A DNA stretch of 64,000 nucleotides from an uncultured Treponema sp. (GCA_947167745.1 CAMVJE010000002.1:20077-84076); one strand, 5' to 3'; positions 23,301-32,243 are shown, numbered from the stretch's first letter. Notes: a model not told the origin generated them from the sequence alone. A program made the numbers and translations.

Positions 23301-24933
23301 GTGCATTTTTGATTACTGAATAAGAAAGACCTGCCGAAATGTCGTCAATTGTAGCGCCTTCTTTCTGAGCCTGCTTTACGCGGCTGTTCATGAAGACTGT
23401 ACAGCGTGAACCCAAATCGACCGGTTTTTTCGCAAGCAATGCTCGTTTTGAGAATTCTTTGATGTCAAGGTTCATTGAATTCGCGAAGTTTGCGAGGAAT
23501 GAACCACAACCTGCAGAACAAGCCTCGTTGAGCTGAATCGAAGTGATTGCGCCGTCCTTCATGCGAAGACATTTCATGTCCTGACCGCCGATGTCCAAAA
23601 GGAACTCAACGCCCGGAACAAAGAATTCAGCTGCACGGTAGTGAGTGATTGTCTCAACTTCGCCCGCATCGACTCCAAGAGCGGCCTGGAAAAGTGCCTC
23701 GCCGTAACCCGTGGAAACGGCTCGGGCAATGTAGCAGTCAGATGGCAGGATTTTGTACAAATCTTTGAGAACTCGGACTGCAAGGTCTACTGGATTTCCG
23801 GCGTTTACATCGTAGAAATCCCACAAGATTTCGCCTTTTTTGTTTACAAGGACAGCTTTTGTTGTTGTTGAGCCAGCATCAAGACCTAAGAAAAGAGGGC
23901 CATGCTCGGCATTCAAATCGCCCCGCTTAGCCTTGTCCTCACCGTGGCGGGCGCGGAATTTTGCTAAATCTTCTTCATCGACGAAAAGTGGCTCCAGTCG
24001 CTGAACTTCGCTGAGTTCCGCTCCCTCAAGATTTTTGAGGGAATCACGGAATTCTGCAATTGTAAGGAATCGTTTTTGCATTGAAGAAGAAAGGGGATTG
24101 CAGACCTTTTCGGCAGAATATGCAGAACCTGCCGCAACGAAAAGCTGGCTGTCTTCAGGAACGATAATTTCGTCATCTTTAAGTTTGAGGGTTTCGATAA
24201 AACGGACGCGGAGCTGGTCAAGGAAGTGAAGGGGGCCGCCCAAGAAAGCGACATGACCTTTAATCGGCTTACCGCAGGCAAGACCTGAAATTGTCTGGTT
24301 TACAACTGCCTGGAAAATTGAAGCCGCAATGTCTTCCCGGCGGGCACCTTCATTGATGAGAGGCTGAACGTCTGTTTTTGCGAATACGCCACAACGGGCA
24401 GCGATAGGATAAATCTGCTTGCAGCCTGCGGCAAGTTTGTTGAGGCCGGGCGCATCTGTTTCGAGAAGGGCTGCCATCTGGTCGATGAAGGCACCCGTAC
24501 CGCCGGCACAAGTACCGTTCATGCGCTGCTCAACACCACCAGTGAAATATGTGATTTTGGCATCCTCGCCGCCAAGCTCGATTACAACATCGGTCTGAGG
24601 AATGAGCTTTTTGACAGCTGTAGTTGCGGCTACGACTTCCTGAATGAAAGGAATATTGAGCCACTGAGAGACAGAAAGACCGCCTGAACCTGTAACTTTA
24701 ACGGAAACGGTGTGCTTTTCGCCCTGAGACACTAGTTTTTCGACTTCGTTTAAGGCTTTTGTGACTACAGTGATAATCGTGTTTCGAATATCTGCTCTAT
24801 GTCGCTGGTAGTCACCATAAATCATTTTGTCATTTTCATCGAGACATACAACTTTAACTGTTGTTGAACCGACATCAATACCAATACGAACTGGAGTAAC
24901 TGCAGGGGTAAAAACTGTATTTGCTGTTTCCAT
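20359..24933 (-). CDS. Giant 2-hydroxyacyl-CoA dehydratase activase-like fusion protein
   Basis: 1524 residues. Two BadF/BadG/HgdC-type ATPase domains come first. Domain one has RIGIDVGSTTVKVV, GGEDAKITYF and NGTCAGGTGAFIDQMA; domain two (from about 345) has FLGLDAGSTTTKAVLV, DIGGQDMKCLRMKDG and NEACSAGCGSFLANFA, with cysteines that could hold the [4Fe-4S] cluster. A DUF2229-type region with GGCQNNCLLT follows, then a C-terminal part like the dehydratase D component. Related activators use ATP to push low-potential electrons into an acceptor enzyme; here activator and acceptor-like parts are one chain. The true substrate is unknown. It stands alone behind ribosome site agagg. Confidence 0.85.
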   Translation of the reverse strand: METANTVFTPAVTPVRIGIDVGSTTVKVVCLDENDKMIYGDYQRHRADIRNTIITVVTKALNEVEKLVSQGEKHTVSVKVTGSGGLSVSQWLNIPFIQEVVAATTAVKKLIPQTDVVIELGGEDAKITYFTGGVEQRMNGTCAGGTGAFIDQMAALLETDAPGLNKLAAGCKQIYPIAARCGVFAKTDVQPLINEGARREDIAASIFQAVVNQTISGLACGKPIKGHVAFLGGPLHFLDQLRVRFIETLKLKDDEIIVPEDSQLFVAAGSAYSAEKVCNPLSSSMQKRFLTIAEFRDSLKNLEGAELSEVQRLEPLFVDEEDLAKFRARHGEDKAKRGDLNAEHGPLFLGLDAGSTTTKAVLVNKKGEILWDFYDVNAGNPVDLAVRVLKDLYKILPSDCYIARAVSTGYGEALFQAALGVDAGEVETITHYRAAEFFVPGVEFLLDIGGQDMKCLRMKDGAITSIQLNEACSAGCGSFLANFANSMNLDIKEFSKRALLAKKPVDLGSRCTVFMNSRVKQAQKEGATIDDISAGLSYSVIKNALFKVIKLRRASEIGTKVVVQGGTFYNDAVLRAFEKIAGVNVFRPDVAGLMGAYGSALIAYDQWCDLTAPKPGQEKGWIPPKIVSNIATLEQLEQFKVDLELTRCGGCQNNCLLTINTFTTGGQKRQFITGNRCEKGLERHQLKDENAKTVDGSNKNNTGVEDTGYELPNLFDWKYKRLFNHYIPLKPEDAPMGSVGIPRVLNMYENYPLWFTIFTKLGFQVKTSPRSSRMIYERGIDSIPSESVCYPAKISHGHMESLLKMGCKFIFYPCIPYEKLEDKGAGNHYNCPVVTSYPEVLKHNLDSIEEASDLLFMNPFLPIYDLPRLRERLYEELHKHFPTLTKEAVYSAVDEGWKEQEQFKIDTQRAAEEALEQLVVTGGNGIVLAGRPYHLDPEINHGIPEMIHGLGLAVFTEDSVAHLGSIERPLRIIDQWTYHNRLYRAANFVAGMPNLELVQLTSFGCGLDAVTADQVDEILKSKSRMYTLIKIDEGSNLGAVRIRIRSLIAAVKARQRNRKKLTVKSAAYQRVIFTEEMKHEYTILCPQMSPIHFRLLQKAFQYSGYNFVVLDSVDPKAVDAGLKFVNNDACYPSILVTGQLIEALESGKYDINKTAVIISQTGGGCRATNYIGFIRRALNDAGWSHVPVISLNALGMEKNPGFTFTPGMVHKAMMAAFLGDLLMRVLYRVRPYEAEPGSANRLYEKWNAKAEEMLKSNSIFKYRRLIRGIVRDFDRLPILPVKKPRVGVVGEILVKFHPTANNDMVNVIEKEGAECVMPDLMDFLFYTFSDGAFRTRELAFPKSEERNAKIAVWFLELYRRYMKKCLKKSRRFDPPNSIWDMMKSVEGIIQTGNISGEGWFLTAEMVELIHSGAPSVACVQPFACLPNHITGKGMIKELRRRFPESNISAIDYDPGASEVNQLNRLKLLLSNAPVGKNPDELPNGKIWTKKGEVEPIIQYASGGAQFVDDDPIDAKNAVPATTAV

Positions 24934-25018
24934 TAGAATCCTCTTAAATATAGTCCCTCATTCTAACTTTAAAATAAGAAGATTTCAACCAATAGCTTTT
25001 AACTGCACTTAAAAGAAC

Positions 25019-26473
25019 TCAATGTGCCGGTTGTGGAATAATTTTAATTCGGTCACCTGTAACAGGCTGATAGATTTTTGCCATGTTCTTTTCTTCTGGA
25101 AGAATCTGCGTAACGATGTAGTTTCCATCACTTTTTGAAAGTATGCCGTCCGCAAGATGTTTTGAGCCGTTTAGAATCTGCACTTGATTTTCTGTTTCAC
25201 TGCTTATTTTTAACTGGCTTGCTTTTTTTATATAGACGCTGAAGACGGGGGAAGAATCTGTACTAAGTATGATTCCGTCTGCTGATTCTGAAATTTCTTT
25301 TTCTATCAGCGACTCAAAAGCGTTAAGGTCTGCCTGCATTTTTGTACTTGTTCTGGCAAGAGAGTCAGCGATTTGGAAAGACTGGTGTATCATTGCCGGA
25401 ACATAATCTTTAATTGAGTTCTCCATTGGAATCGGCTGGAACCTGTACGCAATTGTTCTAAGTTCGGTAAGTTCTTTTTCGGTATTATCAAGGACATTAA
25501 GATAAGATTCTGAAGGAGAAGGTGTTTTTTCAGAATAGTTGTTTGCCCTGAATTCAAGATTTTCTACTGAATGCCACAGCGTCTTGCTTGCTGTCTGATT
25601 TCTGATGCCGGCGTCCAGAATAATTTTATCCTGCGCAGAACTTTGTTCCCGGGCTTTTGGATCAAGCAGATCGATTTTAGCCTGATAAATGCTTCGGACT
25701 TCCTCAACGGCTGCTTTTTGCTCTTCTGCGGCCTTAATCTGCTGGCTGAGGAGCTGTTCATGGAGTTCTTCAATCTGTTTTTCGTAACGCTTCTGCAGAT
25801 TTTTCATCTCGATGTTATGAAGTTGCTTTGTTGAGTCAATTGAAGATTCAGCATCTTTTGCAATGGAGACCTTTTCTGAATCATAGGCATTTACCTGTGA
25901 TTTGAATTTTTTGATTTCTGACTCTGCTTCCTCAATTTTTGCATCATATTTTGCATGTATGGCTTTAATGGTTTCGGCATAGTCTGAATCAATTTTTACC
26001 TTACGGGCTGTGATAGATTTTTTGGTGGCAACATTGGCAACAGACTGCAGGGTGAACAAATCCATCTGCTTTTTTTGCAATGCCTGATTCAGTTCATCTG
26101 ATCGGTTTTGTTCCAGTGTTTCCTTATTTTTGACTGCATTTTCGTACATCGTCTGAGCATGACCAACAGAATTTAAGAGAGAGCGGAGATTTAAGTCGTC
26201 AAAAGAGTCAATATTGATGCTAATCTTGTGGTTAGAATTTGAAAGAAGAGCAATTGTCGTAAATGTACTGGCTCCGACGATGAAAAAACAAATTCCCAGC
26301 AGCAGCCAGACGAACTTTTTTTTATGCTTTGCCGTTTTAGCGTATTCTTCAACAAGATTGTAAGTGACTACACTTTCGTTGTTCTGAGATTTTAATTCAT
26401 CTCCCAAAAAGAGCGCGACTTCTTTGTGAGTCAAATTTGAATCGTCTGAAATTACTTCGTCTGCATTGTCCAT
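25019..26473 (-). CDS. Membrane-anchored coiled-coil protein paired with the cyclase
   Basis: 484 residues. A cytoplasmic N-terminal ~52 residues leads to one membrane helix (about 55-78). A long Lys/Glu-rich coiled coil spans about 110-270. The C-terminal ~75 residues look beta-rich (SPVFSVYIKKASQLKISSET, GNYIVTQILPEEKN, GDRIKIIPQP). The start overlaps the cyclase gene by 22 bases, so they are co-translated. No family is recognised with confidence; a scaffold or sensor partner of the cyclase is inference. Confidence 0.65.
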   Translation of the reverse strand: MDNADEVISDDSNLTHKEVALFLGDELKSQNNESVVTYNLVEEYAKTAKHKKKFVWLLLGICFFIVGASTFTTIALLSNSNHKISINIDSFDDLNLRSLLNSVGHAQTMYENAVKNKETLEQNRSDELNQALQKKQMDLFTLQSVANVATKKSITARKVKIDSDYAETIKAIHAKYDAKIEEAESEIKKFKSQVNAYDSEKVSIAKDAESSIDSTKQLHNIEMKNLQKRYEKQIEELHEQLLSQQIKAAEEQKAAVEEVRSIYQAKIDLLDPKAREQSSAQDKIILDAGIRNQTASKTLWHSVENLEFRANNYSEKTPSPSESYLNVLDNTEKELTELRTIAYRFQPIPMENSIKDYVPAMIHQSFQIADSLARTSTKMQADLNAFESLIEKEISESADGIILSTDSSPVFSVYIKKASQLKISSETENQVQILNGSKHLADGILSKSDGNYIVTQILPEEKNMAKIYQPVTGDRIKIIPQPAH

Positions 26474-28182
26474 ATTCCGCTCCAGTTTTTTGGCGCACTG
26501 CCACTTCCGATTCTCTCCAAGAATACCTGCGCCGCTTCAATTTCGCATTTTTTGAATTCAGTGCGGGCTGAGTCCCAGTCGCCTTTGTAATATGCATGAA
26601 GTGCCTTTTCGTAGATTTCGAATTTTTCTTCTCCGCTTTGCCGTTCAGTGTCCATGGGGAAATAAATTTTTTTGCCTTCGGTTTTGCCCTTGACCTGAAC
26701 AGTGTCGATTTCGAAAAACTTGTATTTTGTGATTCCTGCCTGCTCGATTTCGTCTTTAATGTAGCCCGAAACGATAACTGGAAGTTTGTAGATTCTCGTT
26801 AAGCCTTCCAGACGGCTGGCTGAGTTTACATTGTCGCCGATTACGGTGTTTGTCATGTGCTCGTCTGAACCGATGTTTCCGTAGAAAACATTGCCGCCGT
26901 CGATACCAACGCCGATGTCGATTAAAACTGCCTCATAGATTCGCTCTTCTGCTTCGGTGAGTTTGCGTTCTTTTTCAATTTGTGTGCGTCGTTCTACCAT
27001 TCGGGAACGAAGTTCTGCCGTGACTCTTGTGATTTCCCATGCGGCGGTGAGAGCATCAAGCGATTTATTTTTTGAATTCTGGGTTCCATAAATTGCAAGA
27101 ATTGCGTCTCCGATGATTGAGCCGATAACGCCGGAATTGTCGTGAACCTTTTTGATTACCTTGTCGTAGTGAACATTGAGCAGGTCAATGATGTCGTTGC
27201 CGAGAGTTTCGGTGCGATAGGTGAAGCTCTTAATATCTGAGAAAAGCATGACGAGATTGCGCTGACTTCCTTCAAGGCGAATCTGATGTTCTTTGTAAGC
27301 CTTTGCCACAACATCTTTTGAAGCGAATTTTTGGAAAATTCCGAGTAAGTTGTTAATTGTTGAAGATAAAGAATTGAAACTTGCTGCCAGATAAGTGACA
27401 TCATCATTTGGAGAATCAGACAAATCAATGGTAGAAAGTTTTTGATTTGCCTGCATTTCGTATAAATCGCCCGTAATTTTATGGACATTGAGAAGAATCT
27501 TTTTGAACATAAAAATGCCGGCAATCAAAAATCCGCCTACGATAAATATAATGACTAAAGAAATAATGCCGAAAAGCGTGTTGTTTGTGCGCATGGTGTC
27601 TGAGCGAAGCTCTGCGCGGACAATGTAACACTCCCAGTCAGGCTGATATTTGTAAACGCCATAGTATTGGCCTAAATCTGAGATAAAAATAATCGAACCG
27701 TCTGTAATTCCTTCCTGCAAACGCTGATTCATAAGCTGAAGGGCTGAGGGATCTGAGAAGTCAGTTGAGTGTTCATTTAGGGCAGGAGTGTCTTTTTCAG
27801 ATTTTTCTTTCTGCTCTTGGGGAAGGGGAGTTGCCGAGGCGCAGAATAAAATTTTCCCGCTTTTGTCGAAAGCTACGGCGATACTGTTGGGAAGCTCAAA
27901 TCCCCGCTTTGCTGTGTTGAAGACCGCCCGGATTGAATCGTCTTTCTTTCCGGTAAAGTTGAAAATCTGGTATTGGTTACCTGCTGCTGTAAAAATATCT
28001 TTAAGCTGACTTACCATTACAGTATTGTTCAGTTTAATTATCTGCTTTCGCGACAAATGCGAATTTACAAAATTTGTTGCGAAATTGGAAAGCAGTAAAA
28101 GTGAAACGAAAATAACAAGAAGTTTAAGCGAAATGGGGATTATGTTTGTTGACCCAACTTTTTGAAAAGGACCTTTTTTCAT
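26452..28182 (-). CDS. Membrane class III adenylate/guanylate cyclase
   Basis: 576 residues. Helix one (about 18-40), an extracytoplasmic sensor part (about 40-205), helix two (about 205-230), a HAMP-like linker, then the cyclase domain. Metal-binding aspartates sit in VMLFSDIKSFT and IGDAILAIYG; TVIGDNVNSASRLEG holds the base-recognition Asp and the Asn/Arg pair. The aspartate favours ATP as substrate, giving cAMP. The sensor input is unknown. The promoter at 28192-28220 gives a very short leader. Confidence 0.88.
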   Translation of the reverse strand: MKKGPFQKVGSTNIIPISLKLLVIFVSLLLLSNFATNFVNSHLSRKQIIKLNNTVMVSQLKDIFTAAGNQYQIFNFTGKKDDSIRAVFNTAKRGFELPNSIAVAFDKSGKILFCASATPLPQEQKEKSEKDTPALNEHSTDFSDPSALQLMNQRLQEGITDGSIIFISDLGQYYGVYKYQPDWECYIVRAELRSDTMRTNNTLFGIISLVIIFIVGGFLIAGIFMFKKILLNVHKITGDLYEMQANQKLSTIDLSDSPNDDVTYLAASFNSLSSTINNLLGIFQKFASKDVVAKAYKEHQIRLEGSQRNLVMLFSDIKSFTYRTETLGNDIIDLLNVHYDKVIKKVHDNSGVIGSIIGDAILAIYGTQNSKNKSLDALTAAWEITRVTAELRSRMVERRTQIEKERKLTEAEERIYEAVLIDIGVGIDGGNVFYGNIGSDEHMTNTVIGDNVNSASRLEGLTRIYKLPVIVSGYIKDEIEQAGITKYKFFEIDTVQVKGKTEGKKIYFPMDTERQSGEEKFEIYEKALHAYYKGDWDSARTEFKKCEIEAAQVFLERIGSGSAPKNWSGIWTMQTK

Positions 28183-28191
28183 GTCAGTTTT

Positions 28192-28220
28192 ATTGTAAAT
28201 CAGGTTTTTGAAATTCGCAA
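28192..28220 (-). promoter_or_regulatory. Promoter of the cyclase gene
   Basis: Minus strand: -35 TTGCGA (28220-28215), 17-base spacer, -10 TACAAT (28197-28192), then nine bases to the ATG. It lies in the 40-base gap after lrgB, so the cyclase can be transcribed on its own. No ribosome site is visible. Confidence 0.65.
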
Positions 28221-28222
28221 AT

Positions 28223-28924
28223 TTAAATCATATGCACAAAAAATGGCAGAATAACGACCGTGAGGACTCCGCAGACAGCAATTGATAGTCCGCTCATAGC
28301 TCCCTGAACCTGCCCCATTTCCAAAGCTTTTGCCGTTCCCATGGCATGGCCGCTAGTTCCGCAGGCGACTCCTTGAGCGACCGGCTCAGAAATCCTGAAA
28401 ATCTTGCAGAAAATTGCGCCGAAAATGTTTGCCATGTTACCGGCGATGGTAATCAGGAGAATAGTAACTGACTCAATGCCGCCGTTCTGGTTTGAGAGGG
28501 CAATTCCGATGGGGGTTGTGATTGATTTTGGCAAAATAGAGACATATTCCTGATTGTTGATTTTGAAAAGAGTGCAGCAGGCGAAAATAAAAAAAGCGTT
28601 TGCCAGAATTCCTGCGATGATTCCAAGTACGATGGCAAGGGCATTTTCTTTAAGTTTTGAAAATTGCCGGTAAAGGGGAATCGCCAGGGCAACCGTGCAT
28701 GGGGTCATAAGATAATAGATAAATTTTGCTCCTTCAAGATACTTTTCGTAAGGAATTTTGAGAACAACGAGAATCGTAATGACAAAGGCGCAGGAAACCA
28801 AAAGTGGCGCGAGGAGGAAAAATTTAGTTTTTTTGTAAATGATAGTCGCAATCCAGTAACAGATTAGGGAAATGCAAAGCCCGAAAGAAACTGAATTAGA
28901 AAGAAAGTCAGTGATTTCTGTCAT
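28223..28924 (-). CDS. lrgB: LrgB/CidB-family membrane protein
   Basis: 233 residues, usual length, with about seven membrane helices. The family motifs PKSITTPIGIALS and GVACGTSGHAMGTAKALEMG are clear. LrgB works with LrgA in a holin-like system affecting autolysis and, in some bacteria, export of small metabolites such as pyruvate. It overlaps the lrgA gene by 17 bases, so the two are co-translated. Confidence 0.88.
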   Translation of the reverse strand: MTEITDFLSNSVSFGLCISLICYWIATIIYKKTKFFLLAPLLVSCAFVITILVVLKIPYEKYLEGAKFIYYLMTPCTVALAIPLYRQFSKLKENALAIVLGIIAGILANAFFIFACCTLFKINNQEYVSILPKSITTPIGIALSNQNGGIESVTILLITIAGNMANIFGAIFCKIFRISEPVAQGVACGTSGHAMGTAKALEMGQVQGAMSGLSIAVCGVLTVVILPFFVHMI

Positions 28925-29276
28925 AAAGTGCCTTTTTGATTCGAATTACCAGCTGAGTTATATGACCGGCGGCAAAGAAGACGGCGATTGTACTTCCCAC
29001 GCCGATAATCGTGAACTGAAGCCAGTGTACTTTGAGAATGGGCCAGGCGAGAATCAGCCCCACCGTTGATGGAATGAACAAAAGTGGCATGATTCCCAAA
29101 AGCCCGTCAGAAATTTCCTCTACGGCATCGAGGGGCATGATTTTTGTCTGCAAGGCCGCAAACATAAGTACAAGGCCGTAAATGCTGGCAGGAACTGGCA
29201 ACGGAATGAGACGATGCAAAATCTCGCCGATAAAGCATGTGGCAACTAATATTGTAAATTGTTTGATTAAGCGCAC
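28908..29276 (-). CDS. lrgA: LrgA/CidA-family holin-like protein
   Basis: 122 residues with four membrane helices. Family signature: LIPLPVPASIYGLVLMF, then a loop before LLGIMPLLFIPSTVGLI. It is the first gene of the lrgAB pair. It follows the terminator of the PurF-like gene by about 45 bases. No clear promoter was found in the GC-rich gap. Confidence 0.85.
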   Translation of the reverse strand: MRLIKQFTILVATCFIGEILHRLIPLPVPASIYGLVLMFAALQTKIMPLDAVEEISDGLLGIMPLLFIPSTVGLILAWPILKVHWLQFTIIGVGSTIAVFFAAGHITQLVIRIKKALYDRNH

Positions 29277-29319
29277 TACTCCTCCCGCGGCTCAGGCATA
29301 GCCTTCGCCGAGACTCGCT

Positions 29320-29344
29320 AAAATCGCACCTCGTGCGATTTTTT
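29320..29344 (-). terminator. Terminator overlapping the stop of the PurF-like gene
   Basis: Perfect ten-base arms aaaatcgcac (29320-29329) and gtgcgatttt (29333-29342) around a three-base loop, with A/T runs on both sides. It begins inside the stop codon of the minus-strand gene. Confidence 0.75.
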
Positions 29345-30779
29345 AACGCTCCCTACCCGTCCAGCAATAAGTGCAGAGTTTGCAGTGGTCTAGGCCGGTG
29401 GAGTTCAGCATGTCGTCCAGGCGGTGGAAGCGGAGAGTCGTGAAATGGAGCTGCTTTCGGATTTCTTCCTGCATTTTTGCGTATTCGGGAGTATCCGGGT
29501 CGCAGTATTTCTGCAAGGTTTCCATGCTCACATTTTCGCCCTCAAACTGTTTTACCACTCGGCGGGCAATTAAGTCCATCTCGCTTTTTGAGCGGGAGAA
29601 GTTCAAGTATTTGCAGCCGAACATGATTGGCGGACAGGCCGGGCGAACATGAACTTCCTTCGCCCCGGACTGGTAGAGAAAATCTGTTGTTTCACGGAGC
29701 TGGGTGCCGCGCACGATTGAGTCGTCAATCAGAAGAATGCTCTTATCTTTAATCAGCTGCTGAACCGGGATAAGCTTCATGTGGGCGATGAGGTTACGCT
29801 GCTCTTGGTTTGTTGGCATGAATGAGCGGGGCCAGGTCGGAGTGTATTTGATGAAGGGGCGGGTGAAAGGAATTCCCGCCTCGTTTGCATAACCTACCGC
29901 GTGGGCAGTTCCTGAATCAGGAACACCAGCCGCACAGTCCGGGTGAATGTTGTCGTCTTTGTCACGCATTGCAAGGTATTTTCCGCAGTTGTAGCGCATT
30001 GCCTCAACATTCACTCCCTCGTAGCAGGCTGTGGGGTAGCCGTAGTAAATCCAGAGGAAGGTACAGATTTTCATTTCTTTCTGAGGTTTTTGCAAGACTT
30101 CGTAGCGGTCGGCCGTTACATAGACGATTTCGGCCGGTCCAAGTTCATGCAAGTCCTGATAGCCCAGATTGATATAGGCAAAACTTTCAAATGAGAGACA
30201 GTGGGCAAGAATTGAGCCTTTTGCGTCTTTTTTTATACCAATCTGAAGCGGAGTGCGGCCCATTTTGTCGCGGGCGCCGTAAATTCCTTCGGGTGTGGCT
30301 ACCAGCATAGTGATTGAGCCTTTGATTTTTGACTGAACATACTGAATTCCTTCGAGAATTGATTTTTTTGTGTTGATCATGGCAAGAATCAATTCTGTCT
30401 GGTTGATTTCACCGCCACTCATTTCGAGGAAGGCGCCACCGTTATCCATAAGTTCTTTTACAAGTTCGTCCTTGTTGGTAACGATTCCGACTGTGGTGAC
30501 GGCAAAACGGCCCAGGTGAGAGCGGGCAAGAAGGGGCTGAGGTTCGTAGTCGGAAATACAGCCGATTCCTACCTTGCCTTTCATTTCTTCGATGTCGGTT
30601 TCAAATTTTGTTCTGAAGGGAGAGTTCTGAATATTGTGAATCGCCCTCTGGAATCGTTCGTCCTGTCTCCATACGGCAAGACCTCCCCGCCGTGTTCCCA
30701 GGTGAGAGTGATAGTCCACGCCGAAAAACAAATCCAACGAACAATCGTCTTTTGAAACAACACCGAAAATGCCGCCCAT
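29343..30779 (-). CDS. PurF-like amidophosphoribosyltransferase lacking the glutaminase cysteine
   Basis: 478 residues. An N-terminal Ntn-hydrolase domain is joined to a phosphoribosyltransferase domain with the PRPP loop ILLIDDSIVRGTQ. PurF proteins begin MCGI, and the Cys becomes the N-terminal nucleophile that releases ammonia from glutamine. Here the start is MGGIFGVV, so that residue is Gly. Cysteines near the end (DHCKLCTYCWTG) and YGYPTACYEG and FGCKYL recall the iron-sulfur ligands of Bacillus-type PurF. I recall a Gly-starting PurF subfamily in other bacteria. It may use free ammonia or have another role; no other purine genes are nearby. Confidence 0.75.
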   Translation of the reverse strand: MGGIFGVVSKDDCSLDLFFGVDYHSHLGTRRGGLAVWRQDERFQRAIHNIQNSPFRTKFETDIEEMKGKVGIGCISDYEPQPLLARSHLGRFAVTTVGIVTNKDELVKELMDNGGAFLEMSGGEINQTELILAMINTKKSILEGIQYVQSKIKGSITMLVATPEGIYGARDKMGRTPLQIGIKKDAKGSILAHCLSFESFAYINLGYQDLHELGPAEIVYVTADRYEVLQKPQKEMKICTFLWIYYGYPTACYEGVNVEAMRYNCGKYLAMRDKDDNIHPDCAAGVPDSGTAHAVGYANEAGIPFTRPFIKYTPTWPRSFMPTNQEQRNLIAHMKLIPVQQLIKDKSILLIDDSIVRGTQLRETTDFLYQSGAKEVHVRPACPPIMFGCKYLNFSRSKSEMDLIARRVVKQFEGENVSMETLQKYCDPDTPEYAKMQEEIRKQLHFTTLRFHRLDDMLNSTGLDHCKLCTYCWTGRER

Positions 30780-30810
30780 TTTTTGTACCTCTTAATTTAT
30801 TTTTTATAGT

Positions 30811-32193
30811 TTAGAAAGCGTATGTCCAGAAAAGGCCGGTTGACCAGCAGTTTCTCTTGACACCATCAAATGCCTGTCTGTGTTCCCAGTCAAAGTAAAC
30901 AGCGAATGATGTGCTTTTTGAATATGCAAAAGTAATCTCTGGACGGATGTCGATGATGTGACCGCCGTTCCAGTCTTTTGTTGAATCATAGTTTGACCAG
31001 CGCTTATCTTTTGAACCCTGAGCGAATGAGCCCCAGACATTGAGACCCAGTTCATTCGTGAGTGAGAGGAGAAGTGTGCCGCCGGTATACCATGCGAAGT
31101 CGTAGTTTGAATTCTGGAAGAAGTTTACGCCCAGTTCAGGACGAATCTGGATGCTTGTTTTTGGAATTGTAAATTTGATTGCAGCTCCAGTACCGTATGC
31201 CTGATCATCATCAGCTTTTGTGAAAAGAGAGTCTGCTGCAAAATAGAGGTCGAGAATGAATGCATCCATTCCGAGGGTTGCGCCTGTGTAGAAGTTTGCC
31301 TGTGTGTTAAATGCTCCTTCAATAGCGGCTGCAAGAGCAAGCCAGTTGAGTGGGGCAAATTTGATTGCTGAGTTTACGGCTGGATCATCTGTGTTGAATC
31401 CGTTTGGAAGGGCAGCACCAAGTTCGAAGACCTCGTTGTCTGCTACAAATCTTACACCTACAGCTCGTTTTGCATATTTGTTTGCATAAGGAACAAAGCC
31501 GACTACATCAGCGCTTCCTGGTGCATCAACTGTGTATTTGTAGCTTCCTGTGTGCTCAGTTGATGTTTGTACAAGAGCACCAGCCCGGTCATCATAAGCA
31601 GTTGAGAAACCGCCCTGACGAACATGAGCGTCTGCTTCCCAAAGCCAGTTGCCGTAACGGGGAGCCGGACCAACCTGCCAGTTAAGTTTAGTTCCGACGC
31701 CGAAATCTAAATTTTTGGTAAAGTGATAAATGAAATTGACATAGTAAGAGTCTTGAATTGTGTTAGAGACATTTGCCTGATCGTTGTAGTTGAGCCAGTC
31801 TGAGTGGCCGTCTGCTGCGATTTTTGTTCTATCTGTGGCAGAAAGTTTTTGGCTGATATTGTGATAATCTCCTGCTCGGCTTCCACCGCGAGTACCATAC
31901 TTAAGGGCGAGTGGATTGAGATTTGATGTTCCGAAAATGAAATTGTCTACATCGCCATTGTTGTTGTAGTTTGCAAGGAAACTCCAGTTGAGCATTGCTT
32001 CGGCAGTGAACTTGCCCCGGTCGAAACGAGCCTGGAATGTATCTGTGAAACCGTAATACATAACGTTGCCATCAAGTGGAGCGCCCAATCCTGTCCATGC
32101 GGTGTTTTTCATCTGTTCTTTTGGAAGAACCTGAGATGTTGCTGCAAAAGTGAAGCAGAGTGCGCTTACTGCAGCTGTCAGTAATTTTTTCAT
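30811..32193 (-). CDS. Outer-membrane beta-barrel protein (porin-like)
   Basis: 460 residues. A Sec signal (MKKLLTAAVSALCFTFAATS) is followed by many alternating, aromatic-rich strands and a final aromatic residue (FWTYAF), typical of outer-membrane barrels. Spirochaete barrel proteins have few conserved motifs and I cannot name a family. It has ribosome site aaaggag and stands alone. Its likely job is transport across the outer sheath or structure. Confidence 0.7.
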   Translation of the reverse strand: MKKLLTAAVSALCFTFAATSQVLPKEQMKNTAWTGLGAPLDGNVMYYGFTDTFQARFDRGKFTAEAMLNWSFLANYNNNGDVDNFIFGTSNLNPLALKYGTRGGSRAGDYHNISQKLSATDRTKIAADGHSDWLNYNDQANVSNTIQDSYYVNFIYHFTKNLDFGVGTKLNWQVGPAPRYGNWLWEADAHVRQGGFSTAYDDRAGALVQTSTEHTGSYKYTVDAPGSADVVGFVPYANKYAKRAVGVRFVADNEVFELGAALPNGFNTDDPAVNSAIKFAPLNWLALAAAIEGAFNTQANFYTGATLGMDAFILDLYFAADSLFTKADDDQAYGTGAAIKFTIPKTSIQIRPELGVNFFQNSNYDFAWYTGGTLLLSLTNELGLNVWGSFAQGSKDKRWSNYDSTKDWNGGHIIDIRPEITFAYSKSTSFAVYFDWEHRQAFDGVKRNCWSTGLFWTYAF

Positions 32194-32243
32194 TTTATAG
32201 ACTCCTTTTTATCTATGTGCAAAAATATATCAGAAAAAAAGAT

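Noticed and set aside
30780..30810. Purine riboswitch before the PurF-like gene
   Set aside because: Only 31 bases separate it from the upstream gene, too few for a riboswitch, and no matching stems are seen.
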